Below are positions 45,796 through 57,720 of a DNA stretch of 64,000 nt, in pieces (the first letter of the stretch is position 1; each line of letters begins with the position of its first letter). This stretch comes from Oreohelix idahoensis. Its lineage: Eukaryota; Mollusca; Gastropoda; Stylommatophora; Oreohelicidae. Location: the NCBI GenBank assembly GCA_024509875.1, contig JAMPIV010009901.1, positions 124,001-188,000 of the forward strand. Reading direction: 5' to 3'. The notes beneath the pieces are model-generated. The model did no database searches. It worked only from the letters and a program-made list of their open reading frames with translations, and was not told where the DNA came from. Both the position numbers and the translations under genes were made by a program.

Positions 45796-48415
45796 TGTCA
45801 CATAGGTTTTATGATCATTAAATTGCCTATATCTTCTTCTTTTTCTGTCACCCGTATCCTCTATTTTTATTATCCCTCTTTACCTTTTTTCCTGTATTTT
45901 TCGCATCCATTCGTTTGCGAGAAATAATATTTTTCCCATTCTCACTTTCGCCAGTTTCGTTTCTCATTTAGAAACGCATTTCATTGCTGATTAAACTGAG
46001 AACGCAGTTATGACGTAACGTGTCAGCCCTACCCGAGACGCAGAGTGTTAGAATGCATTCCGTCAGACAGGGGAGCAGACAGCTGTCTAGTCGGCTAAGT
46101 TTCTGGGCCTGAAGTGTGGAAATTCACTCCGTCAGACATGTTGAGCAGACATTTGTCTGGTAGTTTGCATCTGACATGTAGTTTCCAAAGGTAGATTCTC
46201 AGTGTCAGGTGATATGACACTCACGCTCCACGGCCAGAGTTGGCGTAAGGTGCGGGAAAGCAAAGTGTCAGTTATGGTTCTTAGGATAAGTTTCTCGGGG
46301 TAGGTGCAAAAACTGCCCCTGCAGTGCAGACTGGTTGTCTACATTTGCATCTGACACGTAGCGCTTCGGCCGTTTCTTAGACGGAGGTGTCAGAGACGCA
46401 AGGTGGCAGTTACGGCATGCGTTTAGGTGTTAAACGTAAGCGTGAAAGACGGGAAAGGGGAGAGTACTTCGTTTTGCGAAATTAAACGTTTACCTCTTTG
46501 TCTGGAAATAGATATTAGCCAGAGTTTGAAACTTTCCTTTCATTCTCCAACTTGCAGTAGACAGAATAACTCGTGCTAGTGAATGAAGCTTGTATAGCGA
46601 AGTCATTAGTTTCTCGTCAAATTTTGCCGAGCTTCTAAATACCTATCTAGTGAATTATCCTAGTCGTTGTGAAACTGTAATTCTGTTTGGAGGTAAAATA
46701 TCATATATATTCTAGTATTTTGTGAAGTGTTTAAAGTGTTAAATCGCTTATTTTATTTCTCTAGTTAGATTTGGTGCAGAGCGCTTAATTTATATAGTCT
46801 GTATTATTTTATAGGGACGAGTTACAGTGGAAAACAGAAATTATATTTCTAGCTTTAACTCAGTCGGCTAATAAAGGAAATTAATTTTACTGCTAAAATA
46901 ATCAGACGAGAATAAACTTTCTAAACTAACTTATAAATGCTAGAAGCCTCATGAGTGTTGACGGAATACGCACGTATTCCTAATTCATGACGATAGATGA
47001 TTTTGTATATAACTTATTTCACGGGAAAATCTAAATGATAAGACAAGCTACGCTTGCAGTTTAAATTATCAGTTATAGTATGTATAATTATTTGATATGT
47101 GTTCTTTCCATTTATATATAGTGAAACTGTGGTACCCAAACTTTGCCAGCGTTTGAGTAAAAGAGATAAATCTGTGAAAAAAGACAACAAACATTCTTAC
47201 CTTAAAGATTTGATGTATAACTTTCACAAGAACTTTAAGAGGTTAAAGAAGTAACGGGTCATCGAGCCTGATTTGATTCTTCCTGAGTAAACTCTAGTCA
47301 TTTTTCCGCCTTGGTGGCAAGTAACATATTTCAATCAGTAAATTTCCCGACACTGTTGACAAGTGATGGTGTTACCAACTAAATTCCTATATTGAGAAAA
47401 GGTGCCGACCTGACATTCCTCATTCGTTTGAAATCTAAGATGTTGACACTGTGCTAGCTATAAACGCTCGTGCCTGAACAATTTTATGTGACTTAAACAG
47501 ACATCCAAAACAATAGTATTCCCAAGAGAACGGTCCCGGAAGTAGTGAATTCAATCCGTCTTTTTGGACCTGGGGTTTTCTTGGCCAAGATTACCATTGA
47601 AGATTCTGTATGGGCAAGTCCTAAAAATATTTTTTGTTGTTGTTGAAAAATGCACGTGAGCACAGTTGAATGAATAGAGTGAATGCAGGACTGAGCGATC
47701 CCTTTATGGTGGTATTTTGACACCCATTCATTTTGCTGTCATAACATTTCTTTATGCAAGGTATTGCTAACTATATATCTATATATTACCTTATACTAGA
47801 TCAGAGTATCCAGTCTGTTCATACCTTAAAGGGGGAAGAATTTTAGACTAAATCATATGTATCTGTGACTCTTTGGGCTATCACTTTCTTCTAACGGGAC
47901 TGTGGGCTATACATTGAGGGAAGGATCATACCAACGGGTCTATCATTCTTGTAGCATTTCTTGATTTTTTGTTTATGATTTTTTTTTTGTATATGCTTGA
48001 TGTGATTTGCTATGTTGTGAGAGAAGTTTAGTCTTGATAAATAAACTACTCATAAAATTTATTCCAGCGTGTCGGTCAGTTCGTTTTCCCAAACTATTCA
48101 CATAATCATTGTTAGAGTTTTTTTCCCATGTCTGTACGTCTAACTGTCGTCTTATGTGTAGATGTATGTGAGTGGATATATATATGTATCGTATATATGT
48201 GTGTAGACTGTCTGACTCAATCTAAATCTGTCGTAGAAGATAGGTGAAAGAGAGAAGATTTTCTTGATTTCAGAGAAAGCCTCTACCACATTTCTACCAT
48301 CTCACTCGTGGAAACCTATTACTATTACTACTTCTCACTGTGACTATCACTTATTCTAATCTATTCAGAAGGGACCAACCCAAGTCTTAATTCTCCTATC
48401 AAAAAATCTACGACA
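45796..48415 (+). repeat. 5' LTR, 2.6 kb
   Basis: Aligns along its length with 52346-54957 with scattered single-base changes and a few small indels. Very long for a gypsy LTR. A 76-codon minus-strand frame occurs in both LTRs (47493-47723, 54044-54274) but shows no domain. A TATA-like and AATAAA-containing stretch lies near 48036-48060. Confidence 0.93.
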
Positions 48416-48417
48416 AA

Positions 48418-48437
48418 TGGGGTCTCGTCTATCGGGA
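48418..48437 (+). promoter_or_regulatory. Primer-binding site
   Basis: 'TGGGGTCTCGTCTATCGGGA' begins two bases after the LTR, as in the other LTR element in this window. The tRNA was not identified. Confidence 0.6.
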
Positions 48438-49152
48438 TTTTGAACTTTGAATAGGAAAACGAGACGACAAATATCAGCTCGTCTTTTAGATTCTTTATTC
48501 TGATATAGAGTAAGAGTGTGATGTCTTGTGAGTTTTGTATCTTTTTAAAAATAACTATCCCCTAGACTAACGATCTGTTTTATGGGCGTGCTGACCACAC
48601 GGCTAATAATTGTTTTTCCACAGCATTATTGAGCATTATACATTTGCTTTACAGGTTGATTTTGTCGGAATATGTGTTATTACTGATTTTGTAATACTGA
48701 ACGCTGGTAAAGTTTTGTGAGTGTATAACATTCACAGGGTTCTGAAGGAGTAGGTGTTTGAGCTAAGCTAAGGAGCGCGATCAGACTATACGTCCTGTAA
48801 GTGCCTCCCTTTACCTAACTATCTTCAGGGGTGAACTTATAGTGGATTAAAAAAATTAAGGGATTTTTTTTTCTCCTTAAATTTTTTTGCAATAATTATT
48901 TTGTTTCCACTGTAGCAACTTATTTTTCAGTGAGTAATCTTAACTACCATTTATTTGGCGTGGTCGTCTGCATTAGGTGCTTAATTGCCGATTAATAGCA
49001 GCGATAGTTAGACACTATTTATTTTGGAAGAGGTATCCCAGGTTAAAGAATATCATCTTTTTGGAATTTTTTTGTAATTTCTCGCAAGTGGTAGGAACCA
49101 GTGTATACTTTTCTTATCTCTTTCTCGTCTAAATCTCAGCCACTGACTTATT
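48438..49152 (+). other. Leader of the RT-less element, non-coding
   Basis: About 0.7 kb before the gag ATG with no conserved frame. Confidence 0.6.
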
Positions 49153-50121
49153 ATGGCGGAGAGGGCAAAGCTTAGACAGCTCCTCAGGGACGAGGCGAGA
49201 GAAGAAGGTTTGGACGGAGAAGAAGCGAAAGCTTTTGTCAGGGACGAACTTGACAGATATGACGCGGAGAGGAAAGCAGCTGAAGCTAAAGAGGAAAAAG
49301 AAGAAGCAAGGAGGAAAGAAACGGAAGACCGTCTATTACAACAGAAGAAGATTGAGGAGGAAATGGAAATTCGCAGGATGCAGCATGAGGAAAGAGAGAA
49401 GGAGAGACAGCATGAGAAGGAGAGAGAGGAGAGACAGCATGAGAAGGAGAGGGAAGAACAGAGACAGCACGAGTTGGCGCTTAAAACTCTAGAGTTCCAA
49501 AGTCGTGGTGCTGCCTCTACCTCCAGCAGTGGAGAGTCTTCTCCTCATTCTTCCTTAACTGATCAAACTAACCCTCAATCTCTTCAACTCAACGCTATGT
49601 CCTTTGCTCTTGAATCTTTCCCTTGTCCTAATGAGAAGATTGACACATGGCTAGAAAAATTTGAGAAAATTGCAACCCTGTACGGTTTAGAGAAGTCGCG
49701 TTGGTGTATGAAACTTTCCCAGGCCCTTAAAGGTTCTGCTTACGATGTTTATTCTAAACTGGAAAGTGGCCAACAAGACAACTATGACTTGTTGAAGAAA
49801 GCTTTGCTTGAGCGCTTTGAAATGAATGCGCGAAAGTTTCTGCAACTGTTTCGCAACAGCAGGAAAGAGAGCTCTGAAACTTTCCAGCAGTTCTCATCTC
49901 GTTTAAAGGGATACTTGACAAAGTGCCTTGAGCTTTCACAGCTCCCCTCTACTTATGAAGGTCTGGAGGAATTTGTTTTAACAAAACAAATAAAGAACAC
50001 TTTGTCTGCTGATACCCGGAGATTTCTAGCTGAGCAGGGTGCAGAAAAGCTTGAAGACATCTTAGAAAAGTCTGAGCGATATCACAATGCGCTGGCTGAA
50101 CTACCGGCCACAAAACGTTAA
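49153..50121 (+). CDS. Gag of the RT-less element
   Basis: 322 residues from ATG 49153. Residues ~15-115 are a highly charged Glu/Lys/Arg/Gln coiled coil, including near-perfect short repeats around 'HEKEREERQHEKERE'. The capsid core follows with 'FPCPNEKIDTWLEKFEKIAT', 'RWCMKLSQALKGSAYDVYSK', 'LLERFEMNARKFLQLFRNSR' and 'TFQQFSSRLKGYLTKCLE'. It resembles SCAN/gypsy capsids. It ends at TAA 50119-50121; the same frame then stays open to 50826, so one stop codon separates gag from protease. Whether this is readthrough or a nonsense mutation cannot be told from one copy. Confidence 0.88.
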   Translation: MAERAKLRQLLRDEAREEGLDGEEAKAFVRDELDRYDAERKAAEAKEEKEEARRKETEDRLLQQKKIEEEMEIRRMQHEEREKERQHEKEREERQHEKEREEQRQHELALKTLEFQSRGAASTSSSGESSPHSSLTDQTNPQSLQLNAMSFALESFPCPNEKIDTWLEKFEKIATLYGLEKSRWCMKLSQALKGSAYDVYSKLESGQQDNYDLLKKALLERFEMNARKFLQLFRNSRKESSETFQQFSSRLKGYLTKCLELSQLPSTYEGLEEFVLTKQIKNTLSADTRRFLAEQGAEKLEDILEKSERYHNALAELPATKR

Positions 50122-50826
50122 CCGACAGAAGAGCATTTTCGGAAAAATAATCTAGACCAATCTTCTCATGTTCATCATGTTTCTAATCAGAATAACTACA
50201 GAGAAACTGGACCTCAAAACCCCCCTCCTGAAAAATCCAAGTTCTACAAAAACAAGTACCCCAACCACAGTAAGCAGTCTGATCAACCCGACCGCCCTTC
50301 ATGGCAGCGTGGCCAGAAAGGTCAAGGTGGCAAAGGGAAAACCCCTGAGCACGGGACTAATGATCAGAGTGAGCACACCGAGCCTAAACGCATCGGATGC
50401 TTGCTAACAGTCTCGCAAGGCGGAATTATTGACAGTGATTCCCAACCTGTTGGGGATACACCCTCAACGCGAGGTACTGTTATTATGAACGGTTCTCAAA
50501 CTTCTTGTTTATTTGACACGGGGCTTTCGTATGATTGCATTGTTGCCAGAAACCTGGTTCAACCCGGTCAAGAGACAGGAGAGACCGTCCAACTTTGTGG
50601 AGTTCGTAAGAGTGATGCACCTACAGCGCTTCCCATCGCATTGGTGGAGATCCACTCTGACTTTGTCAGAGGTGTGATCAAAGCGGCTGTTATGGATGAC
50701 CCCATCTACCCAGTCATACTTGGTGGGAGATACGTGTGTATCGGGAAACCGGAAGAGCCGATTGTGGCAGCAGTAACTACAAGAGGGCAAACCAAGAAGG
50801 AACGGGAGCCTGCGCCTAATTTGTGA
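50122..50826 (+). CDS. Nucleocapsid-like linker and retropepsin of the RT-less element
   Basis: In frame with gag. The first ~90 codons are rich in Asn, Gln, Lys and Pro ('SKFYKNKYPNHSKQSDQPDR') and look like a basic nucleic-acid-binding stretch without CCHC. The protease then has 'TSCLFDTGLSYDCIVARNLV' (Asp-Thr-Gly active site) and distal 'YPVILGGRYVC', where the usual I-L-G appears as I-L-G-G. It ends 'TTRGQTKKEREPAPNL' and TGA. Confidence 0.8.
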   Translation, partial: PTEEHFRKNNLDQSSHVHHVSNQNNYRETGPQNPPPEKSKFYKNKYPNHSKQSDQPDRPSWQRGQKGQGGKGKTPEHGTNDQSEHTEPKRIGCLLTVSQGGIIDSDSQPVGDTPSTRGTVIMNGSQTSCLFDTGLSYDCIVARNLVQPGQETGETVQLCGVRKSDAPTALPIALVEIHSDFVRGVIKAAVMDDPIYPVILGGRYVCIGKPEEPIVAAVTTRGQTKKEREPAPNL

Positions 50827-50829
50827 CCC

Positions 50830-51701
50830 ATGGAACTTAAAGAAGCGCAACAAAAGGACCCTACTTTGGCACCCTGCTTTAGGAAACTGCCCATGGCTAA
50901 GGAACCCTGACAGCACGGGGACATTTTTTCTAAGGATGGCGTACTTTATCGCAGAACGGGCAAGCCTAACCAAGGTTACAACCAGCTCCTAGTACCGAAA
51001 CAGTCCAGAAGCCATATCCTAGAAATGGGGCACTCTCTTCCTTTCAGCGGACATATGGGACAGAACGCCACAAACCAACGGATTATTGGTGGCCAGGAGT
51101 AAATACTGAGATTATCAGGTATGTCAAATCCTGTGCCCAGTGCCAACGTGTGCCACCCAAGCAACGGGCAACCCCAGTCTCTTTGGGTGAAATGCCAATA
51201 GTGGGAACACCATTCGAACGGGTTGTGATCGACATTTTAGGACCCTTAGAAAGGACTAAAAGAAGAAACAGGTTTATCCTGACCTTAGTCGATACATGCA
51301 CTTTATGGGCAGAAGCTATCCCGCTAACATGCGCAGATGCCAAGCATGTCGCAGAAGCCCTCTTGCAGATTTTCACTCAGTTGGGATTCCCTCAACAAGT
51401 ATTGACGGATAACGGATCTCCATACCGAAACCTGTTGATGGATGAGATCGTGAAGATCGTGAGGACCCAACACATCTACACAAAGCCTTATACTCCGGCC
51501 GGAAATGGGCTCGTGGAACGTGTTAATGCAAACCTCAACATGATGTTAAGTAAACTGGCACAAGTGAAACCTGAAGATTGGGATCTTTGTATTCCTGCAG
51601 CTTTATTTGGCTACAGAGAATCTCCTCATACTTCCACAGGATTCCCGCCAGCTACGCTTTTACGATCAAGGGGCCAGTTGAAGCCTTACTTTGGTCGCTG
51701 A
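50830..51701 (+). pseudogene. Integrase of the RT-less element, broken
   Basis: Immediately after the protease stop, the same frame gives the pre-integrase leader 'ELKEAQQKDPTLAPCFRKL', an in-frame TGA near 50908, then 'GVLYRRTGKPNQGYNQLLVP' and the zinc-binding His pair. Near 51075 the frame shifts. The other frame has 'YWWPGVNTEI', the Cys pair 'CAQCQ', and the catalytic core: Asp in 'RVVIDILGPLERTK', Asp in 'VLTDNGSPYRN', Glu in 'GLVERVNANL'. It stops at 51699-51701 after 'PYFGR'. At least two stops and one frameshift make it non-functional. Confidence 0.9.
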
Positions 51702-51745
51702 CAGACTAGAAGGCTGATGAGACAGTCGTCTCAGCCAGTAAATAT

Positions 51746-52303
51746 GTGTCGGATTTAAAGGAAAGGTTGAAACTAGGATGGGACCTAGCAACGACCAACT
51801 TTAAGCGAGCACGCACAAAGCACGCTAGCCGATACAGGAAAGTCGCGAAAGAGAGAGAACTGGAAGCAGGAGAGAAAGTTGTGGTGTTACTCCCTACCGG
51901 AAACAACCAACTGAGGATCGGATGGCAAGGGCCGTTTACCGTCCTGAAAAAGATTTCTAAGGCTAACTACCAGATCTCTATTCAAGGAAAGGAAAAGGTT
52001 TTCCATTTAAATCTGTTAAAGAGATACGTGGAAAAACCAGTGCCAACCTCCGACCATCTCCTGACGATCAACAAAACTGACGAAGATGACGATAGTGGCA
52101 GGGATATTCCACTGCAATCACACGAAATCTTTCAAAAATATCAGAAGCGGCGACGCTCTTTCAAGCGCGCATGGGAGACATTCCAGAGAAAGGAAACTTT
52201 GGGAGTAGACTTGAGTAGGAATTGGACAGAGATGGAGGGGGGAGATGAGAGGGAAGAGGACAGACACCCTGAAGCTACGGATATAGGAAATTTAATTCCA
52301 TAA
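51746..52303 (+). pseudogene. Integrase C-terminal domain of the RT-less element
   Basis: A third frame carries the basic region 'RARTKHASRYRKVAKERELE', the GPY/F module 'RIGWQGPFTVLKKISKANYQ' and 'FHLNLLKRYVEK', then an acidic tail. This is the normal end of a gypsy integrase. The stop is only about 40 bp from the 3' LTR, leaving no room for RT. Confidence 0.88.
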
Positions 52304-52330
52304 CGTAGACATGGAGTGATTCCATATCTT

Positions 52331-52345
52331 AAAGGGGGGACGTTC
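52331..52345 (+). promoter_or_regulatory. Polypurine tract
   Basis: AAAGGGGGGACGTTC directly abuts the 3' LTR; the AAAGGGGGGA core is a good plus-strand primer candidate. Confidence 0.7.
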
Positions 52346-54957
52346 TGTCACATAGGTTTTATGATCATTAAATTGCCTATATCTTCTTCTTTTTCTGTCA
52401 CCCGTATTCTCTATTTTTATTATCACTCTTTACCTTTTTTCCTGTATTTTTCGCATCCATTCGTTTGCGAGAAATAATATTTTTCCCATTCTAACTTTCG
52501 CCAGTTTCGTTTCTCATTTAGAAACGCATTTCATTGCTGATTAAACTGAGAACGCAGTTATGACGTAACGTGTCAGCCCTACCCGAGACGCAGAGTGTTA
52601 GAATGCATTCCGTCAGACAGGGGAGCAGACAGCTGTCTACAGTCGGCTAAGTTTCTAGGCCTGAAGTGTGGAAATTCACTCCGTCAGACATGTTGAGCAG
52701 ACATTTGTCTGGTAGTTTGCATCTGACATGTAGTTTCCAAAGGTAGATTCTCAGTGTCAGGTGATATGACACTCACGCTCCACGGCCAGAGTTGGCGTAA
52801 GGTGCAGGAAAGCAAAGTGTCAGTTATGGTTCTTAGGATGAGTTTCTCGGGGTAGGTGCAAAAACTGCCCCTGCAGTGCAGACTGGTTGTCTACATTTGC
52901 ATCTGACACGTAGCGCTTCGGCCGTTTCTTAGACGGAGGTGTCAGAGACGCAAGGTGGCAGTTACGGCATGCGTTTAGGTGTTAAACGTAAGCGTGAAAG
53001 ACGGGAAAGGGGAGAGTACTTCGTTTTGCGAAATTAAACGTTTACCTCTTTGTCTGGAAATAGATATTAGCCAGAGTTTGAAACTTTCCTTTCATTCTCC
53101 AACTTGCAGTAGACAGAATAACTCGTGCTAGTGAATGAAGCTTGTATAGCGAAGTCATTAGTTTCTCGTCAAATTTTGCCGAGCTTCTAAATACCTATCT
53201 AGTGAATTATCCTAGTCGTTGTGTAACTGTAATTCTGTTTGGAGGTAAAGTATCATATATATTCTAGTATTTTGTGAAGTGTTTAAAGTGTTAAATCGCT
53301 TATTTTATTTCTCTAATTAGATTTGGTGCAGAGCGCTTAATTTATATAGTCTGTATTATTTTATAGGGACGAGTTACAGTGGAAAACAGAAATTATATTT
53401 CTAGCTTTAACTCAGTCGGCTAATAAAGGAATTTAATTTTACTGCTAACATAATCAGACGAGAATAAACTTTCTAAACTAACTTATAAATGCTAGAAGCC
53501 TCATGAGTGTTGACGGAATACGCACGTATTCCTAATTCATGACGATAGATGATTTTGTATATAACTTATTTCACGGGAAAATTTAAATGAGAAGACAAGC
53601 TACGCTTGCAGTTTAAATTATCAGTTATAGTATGTATAATTATTTGATATGTGTTCTTTCCATTTATATATAGTGAAACTGTGGTACCCAAACTTTGCCA
53701 GCGTTTGAGTAAAAGAGATAAATCTGTGAAAAAAACAACAAACATTCTTACCTTACAGATTTGATGTATAACTTTCACAAGAACTTTAAGAGGTTAAAGA
53801 AGTAACGGGTCATCGAGCCTGATTTGATTCTTCCTGAGTAAACTCTAGTCATTTTTCCGCCTTGGTGGCAAGTAACATATTTCAATCAGTAAATTTCCCG
53901 ACACTGTTGACAAGTGGTGCTGTTACCAACTAAATTCCTATATTGAGAAAAGGTGCCGACCTGACATTCCTCATTCGTTTGAAATCTAAGATGTTGACAC
54001 TGTGCTAGTTATAAACGCTCGTGCCTGGACAATTTTATGTGACTTAAACAGACATCCAAAACAATAATATTCCCAAGAGAACGGTCCCGGAAGTAGTGAA
54101 TTCAATCCGTCTTTTTGGACCTGGGGTTTTCTTGGCCAAGATTACCATTGAAGATTCTGTATGGGCAAGTCCTAAAAATATTTTTTGTTGTTGTTGAAAA
54201 ATGCACGTGAGCACAGTTGAATGAATAGAGTGAATGCAGGACTGAGCGATCCCTTTATGGTGGTATTTTGACACCCATTCATTTTGCTGTCATAACATTT
54301 CTTTATGCAAGGTATTGCTATCTATATATTACCTTATACTAGATCAGAGTATCCAGTCTGTTCATACCTTAAAGGGGGAAGAATTTTAGACTAAATCATA
54401 TGTATCTGTGACTCTTTGGGCTATCACTTTCTTCTAACGGGACTGTGGGCTATACATTGAGGGAAGGATCATACCAACGGGTCTATCATTCTTGTAGCAT
54501 TTCTTGATTTTTTGTTTATGATTTTTTTTTGTATATGCTTGATGTGATCTGCTATGTTGTGAGAGAAGTTTAGTCTTGATAAATAAACTACTCATAAAAT
54601 TTATTCCAGCGTGTCGGTCAGTTCGTTTTCCCAAACTATTCACATAATCATTGTTAGAGTTTTTTTCCCACGTCTGTACGTCTAACTGTCGTCTTATGTG
54701 TAGATGTATGTGAGTGGATATATATATGTTTCGTATATATGTGTGTAGACTGTCTGACTCAATCTAAATCTGTCGTAGAAGATAGGTGAAAGAGAGAAGA
54801 TTTTCTTGATTTCAGAGACAGCCTCTACCACATTTCTACCATCTCACTCGTGGAAACCTATTACTATTACTACTTCTCACTGTGACTATCACTTATTCTA
54901 ATCTATTCAGAAGGGACCAACCCAAGTCTTAATTCTCCTATCAAAAAATCTACGACA
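52346..54957 (+). repeat. 3' LTR, 2.6 kb
   Basis: Partner of 45796-48415 with scattered substitutions (for example CCCGTATTCT against CCCGTATCCT). Followed by the ATATT duplication. Confidence 0.93.
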
Positions 54958-55105
54958 ATATTGTTATGTGATACGGGTTTATCTGGGTAATGTTGGCCCA
55001 CTTTAATTTGGTACGCGTTAACACATTGTTGTGCCACCAATGTTAGGTGTTTGCACTTAAAGCCATTTTTTTTTTTTCCTTTTTTTTTTCCCTTTTTTTT
55101 TCTAT

Positions 55106-55366
55106 AACCAGCGGCACTCGAGCTTTCCAGCTCTTTTGGCCCAATGACATGTCATTGCGAGGCTGGGGGGTCAGTGGACTTTCCTTCCAACCCGGTCAGG
55201 AGCTTCGCTCCTTCCCATCCACACGGGATTTATGTGCAGGAGCCGTTCAGGTTATTCAGTCAAATTTCCGGTCGTAAACATTTCTTCAAACGCCGACGGC
55301 CGGGTTTGAACCATGAACACCTGGTCGCCAGTACAACGTTGTAGCCATTACACCAGCGCGGCTCCC
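55106..55366 (-). mobile_element. tRNA-derived SINE, copy 1
   Basis: On the minus strand it starts GGGAGCCGCG and has an A box TGGTGTAATGG and a B box GGTTCAAACCC at tRNA-like spacing. A body shared with copy 2 follows, containing 'GGAAGGAGCGAAGCTCCTGA' and 'GCAATGACATGTCATTGGGC'. It ends in an A-rich tail (T-runs at 55065-55102 on plus). The body may be one of the conserved SINE central domains, but I cannot say which. Confidence 0.75.
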
Positions 55367-57243
55367 AAGGCCATTATATTGACCGCGATTTTATGGGGTT
55401 GACTAGTGATAGATGTGACGTAGTATGTTGGTAGGCTGGGGGATAGCAACACTCTTTCTAGACCCTTCTTGAGACTGACTTTGTTCAAGACAGTCGTGTT
55501 TTGCATCGCTCTCGATGCTTGTGAATTATGCAGAGTTTCTCCTGGATTACAAGGCATAGAGTCAGCCTTTATGAAATAAGGATGCAGGTTTAAGTCATCC
55601 CAGTTATATATATAAACTACGGTTCAAGAAGTATTACAGGGAGGATCTTGGAATAAGAATTGTTAAATTTATAATATTGTCAAAACCTCAACGACCACTT
55701 TCGGATGTTCGCTAGACGGCATCGCGCATATACACGTTGACACTTTTGACGATGAAAGAATGAATAAGGAGACAATAATTGGACTACACATATGTATGTA
55801 TAATGATAATGATATAACTCATCTATGAACTGATTGAATGTATTTCCGTAATAAATCGTATTGTTCTTGTGGACTCAACCCACACAGTCTTATCAACTTT
55901 ATAAAATTGGATTTAGATTTCATGTGCCCAGTTCGCGTTTCAACATCAATAGCACGATCGCTAGACAGCTCACAAAAATAACAAGATGACCAAGCCCATA
56001 TAATAGTTGAACAATAATGGACTTCCAATCATTTAGGTTACCGTCAAAACCAAGCTGTAACAAATGACGTTGTAACATTATGAATGTTTATATATGTAGT
56101 ATGTGTAGTTTGATATGATTTCGCTTAAGGTCCTCTGCTTTGATTTAATTATGACATGCAAAAGTGCCGAACACCATCTTACACTACAACATCAAAGATG
56201 CTGCAAAGGCCAGGTTGGACGTTTGGACAACACATTTTATTTGACAGCTCGAAGCTCCAATTATTTCATAGAAGATATGCTCCTGACATAATGGCATAAA
56301 CTAGCCAGTCTCTAGCGTCGCTATACAGTCTGCTACAGACACAATGTCCTCGAAATTTTTCATGCAGATTTATTTAAAGTTCACAACTAGCGTGCATCAT
56401 AATCAGAATTCCATTCTCACAATAATCTAGCATCGACCCACTGAGGTATATGGGCGATCTAGAGGTCGAAACACTTTTGGAATCTGTAGAAATTAAAATA
56501 TCTAGGAGCTCGACATATATGCGTCCGTCCACCTTGAAATACACACAGAAAAGGACCCGAAGAATCCTTCACTTCTGCTAACTTTATACCGGTAGACTTC
56601 TGCTATTCTGCCCCAAAAGGCAATGACGTACTTCCGGGTAACCCATGGATACAGTACATCAACAACATTTGTCCCTAATCGAGCCTTATTTGATATCGAC
56701 AGATACGTTATGAGTTTTAATCATAACAGTTATCATCGTCATAATAATGTTCTTCACCAGTATCAATATAATGCACAGCTCTTTCCAGTATGATTATTCT
56801 AAAGAAGAACAACAGTAACGACTACATTGGCATCTGCAACGATTAGTAAACTGTTGTTTTTTCAACAAAGTTATGAAAATTTTGTCTCTTTCCTCTTGAA
56901 TGTTTCTCATCCTTATGTCACAAAATTAGCGTATACGTAGATACAACTTCAATTCTTCTGTCTAGTAATAGCCTCAATATTGTAAAGGGTAAACAAACAA
57001 ACACAGATACAAACCCGGATTAATCAAAACTGATCATCGGTTATAAAACGTTTGTATAATTTTAAAACTGCTAATAAACACTAAACTAGGCGTTTACGGT
57101 AACCTGTAGACTTAGGAGTACGCTAACATACTTATGCTAATGTGTATTGTTGGTGTTTGGAATTCATCAAAGCAGATTCTGTTAATAACAGGAATTATAA
57201 TTTAAACGTTAGAACATGAAGGGTGATTCACACTACAGATCTA
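55367..57243. other. No gene recognised
   Basis: About 1.9 kb without a recognisable coding segment, RNA gene or repeat family. Short minus-strand frames at 55348-55557 and 55819-56028 look random. Confidence 0.5.
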
Positions 57244-57387
57244 TGTACTTACCCATATGAAACTGTTGAACACTACCTCTTTGAGTGCTCAGCACTCGAT
57301 GATGTTAGAAAAATGATCCTTTCTCCACGGCCAGATAAATGGAACACCTTATATGGAGCGAAACAAAAACTTGCGAACACATGCTGA
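57244..57387 (+). pseudogene. LINE C-terminal zinc-like fragment
   Basis: The frame reads 'YETVEHYLFECSALDDVRKM', the Cys-His-Cys motif that follows RT/RNase H in Jockey-, CR1- and I-type LINEs (usually C-x-x-ET-x-EH-x-LFEC). It ends in TGA after about 47 codons. Only the tail of the element remains, immediately upstream of SINE copy 2. Confidence 0.7.
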
Positions 57388-57452
57388 GACCATTACAAGA
57401 CACTGGGCCGAAGGACGAAAGCCCAAACGGCGCATAATCTATTTTTTTTTAA

Positions 57453-57709
57453 AACCAGCGGCACTTGGGCTTTCAGCCCTTCGGCCCAATGACATGTCAT
57501 TGCGAGGCTGGGGAACCTGAGGACTTCCTTCCAACCCGGTCAGGAGCTTCGCTCCTTCCCATCCACAGAGGGTTTATCTCAGGAGCCGTTCAGGTTATTC
57601 AGTCAAAATCCCGGTCGATGACACTCCTACAAATGCTCGCGCCCGGGCTTGAACCTTGAAAACCTGGTCGCTAGCGCAACGTGGTAACCATTACACCAGC
57701 GCGGCTCCC
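57453..57709 (-). mobile_element. tRNA-derived SINE, copy 2
   Basis: Same family as 55106-55366: GGGAGCCGCG start, A box TGGTGTAATGG, B box GGTTCAAGCCC, the shared body, and a run of T on plus at 57442-57450 as the tail. Divergence from copy 1 is modest. Confidence 0.78.
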
Positions 57710-57720
57710 ACGCTGAATCT

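Larger units (their letters stand above)
45796..54957 (+). mobile_element. Ty3/gypsy-like LTR retrotransposon without reverse transcriptase
   Basis: LTRs of about 2620 and 2612 bp with TGTCACATAGG...CTACGACA ends, flanked by the 5-bp duplication ATATT (45791-45795, 54958-54962). The internal 3.9 kb codes for gag, protease and a damaged integrase. No RT or RNase H motif (no YxDD, no RNase H Asp/Glu blocks) was found anywhere inside. Protease is followed directly by integrase and integrase almost directly by the LTR. Confidence 0.9.

Noticed and set aside
47493..47723. 76-residue minus-strand frame conserved at 54044-54274
   Set aside because: It is conserved only because both lie in LTRs of one element; no domain pattern.
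45796..54957. Segmental duplication of 2.6 kb as a genomic rearrangement
   Set aside because: The two copies are LTRs: TG...CA ends, 5-bp duplication, primer site and polypurine tract in the right places.
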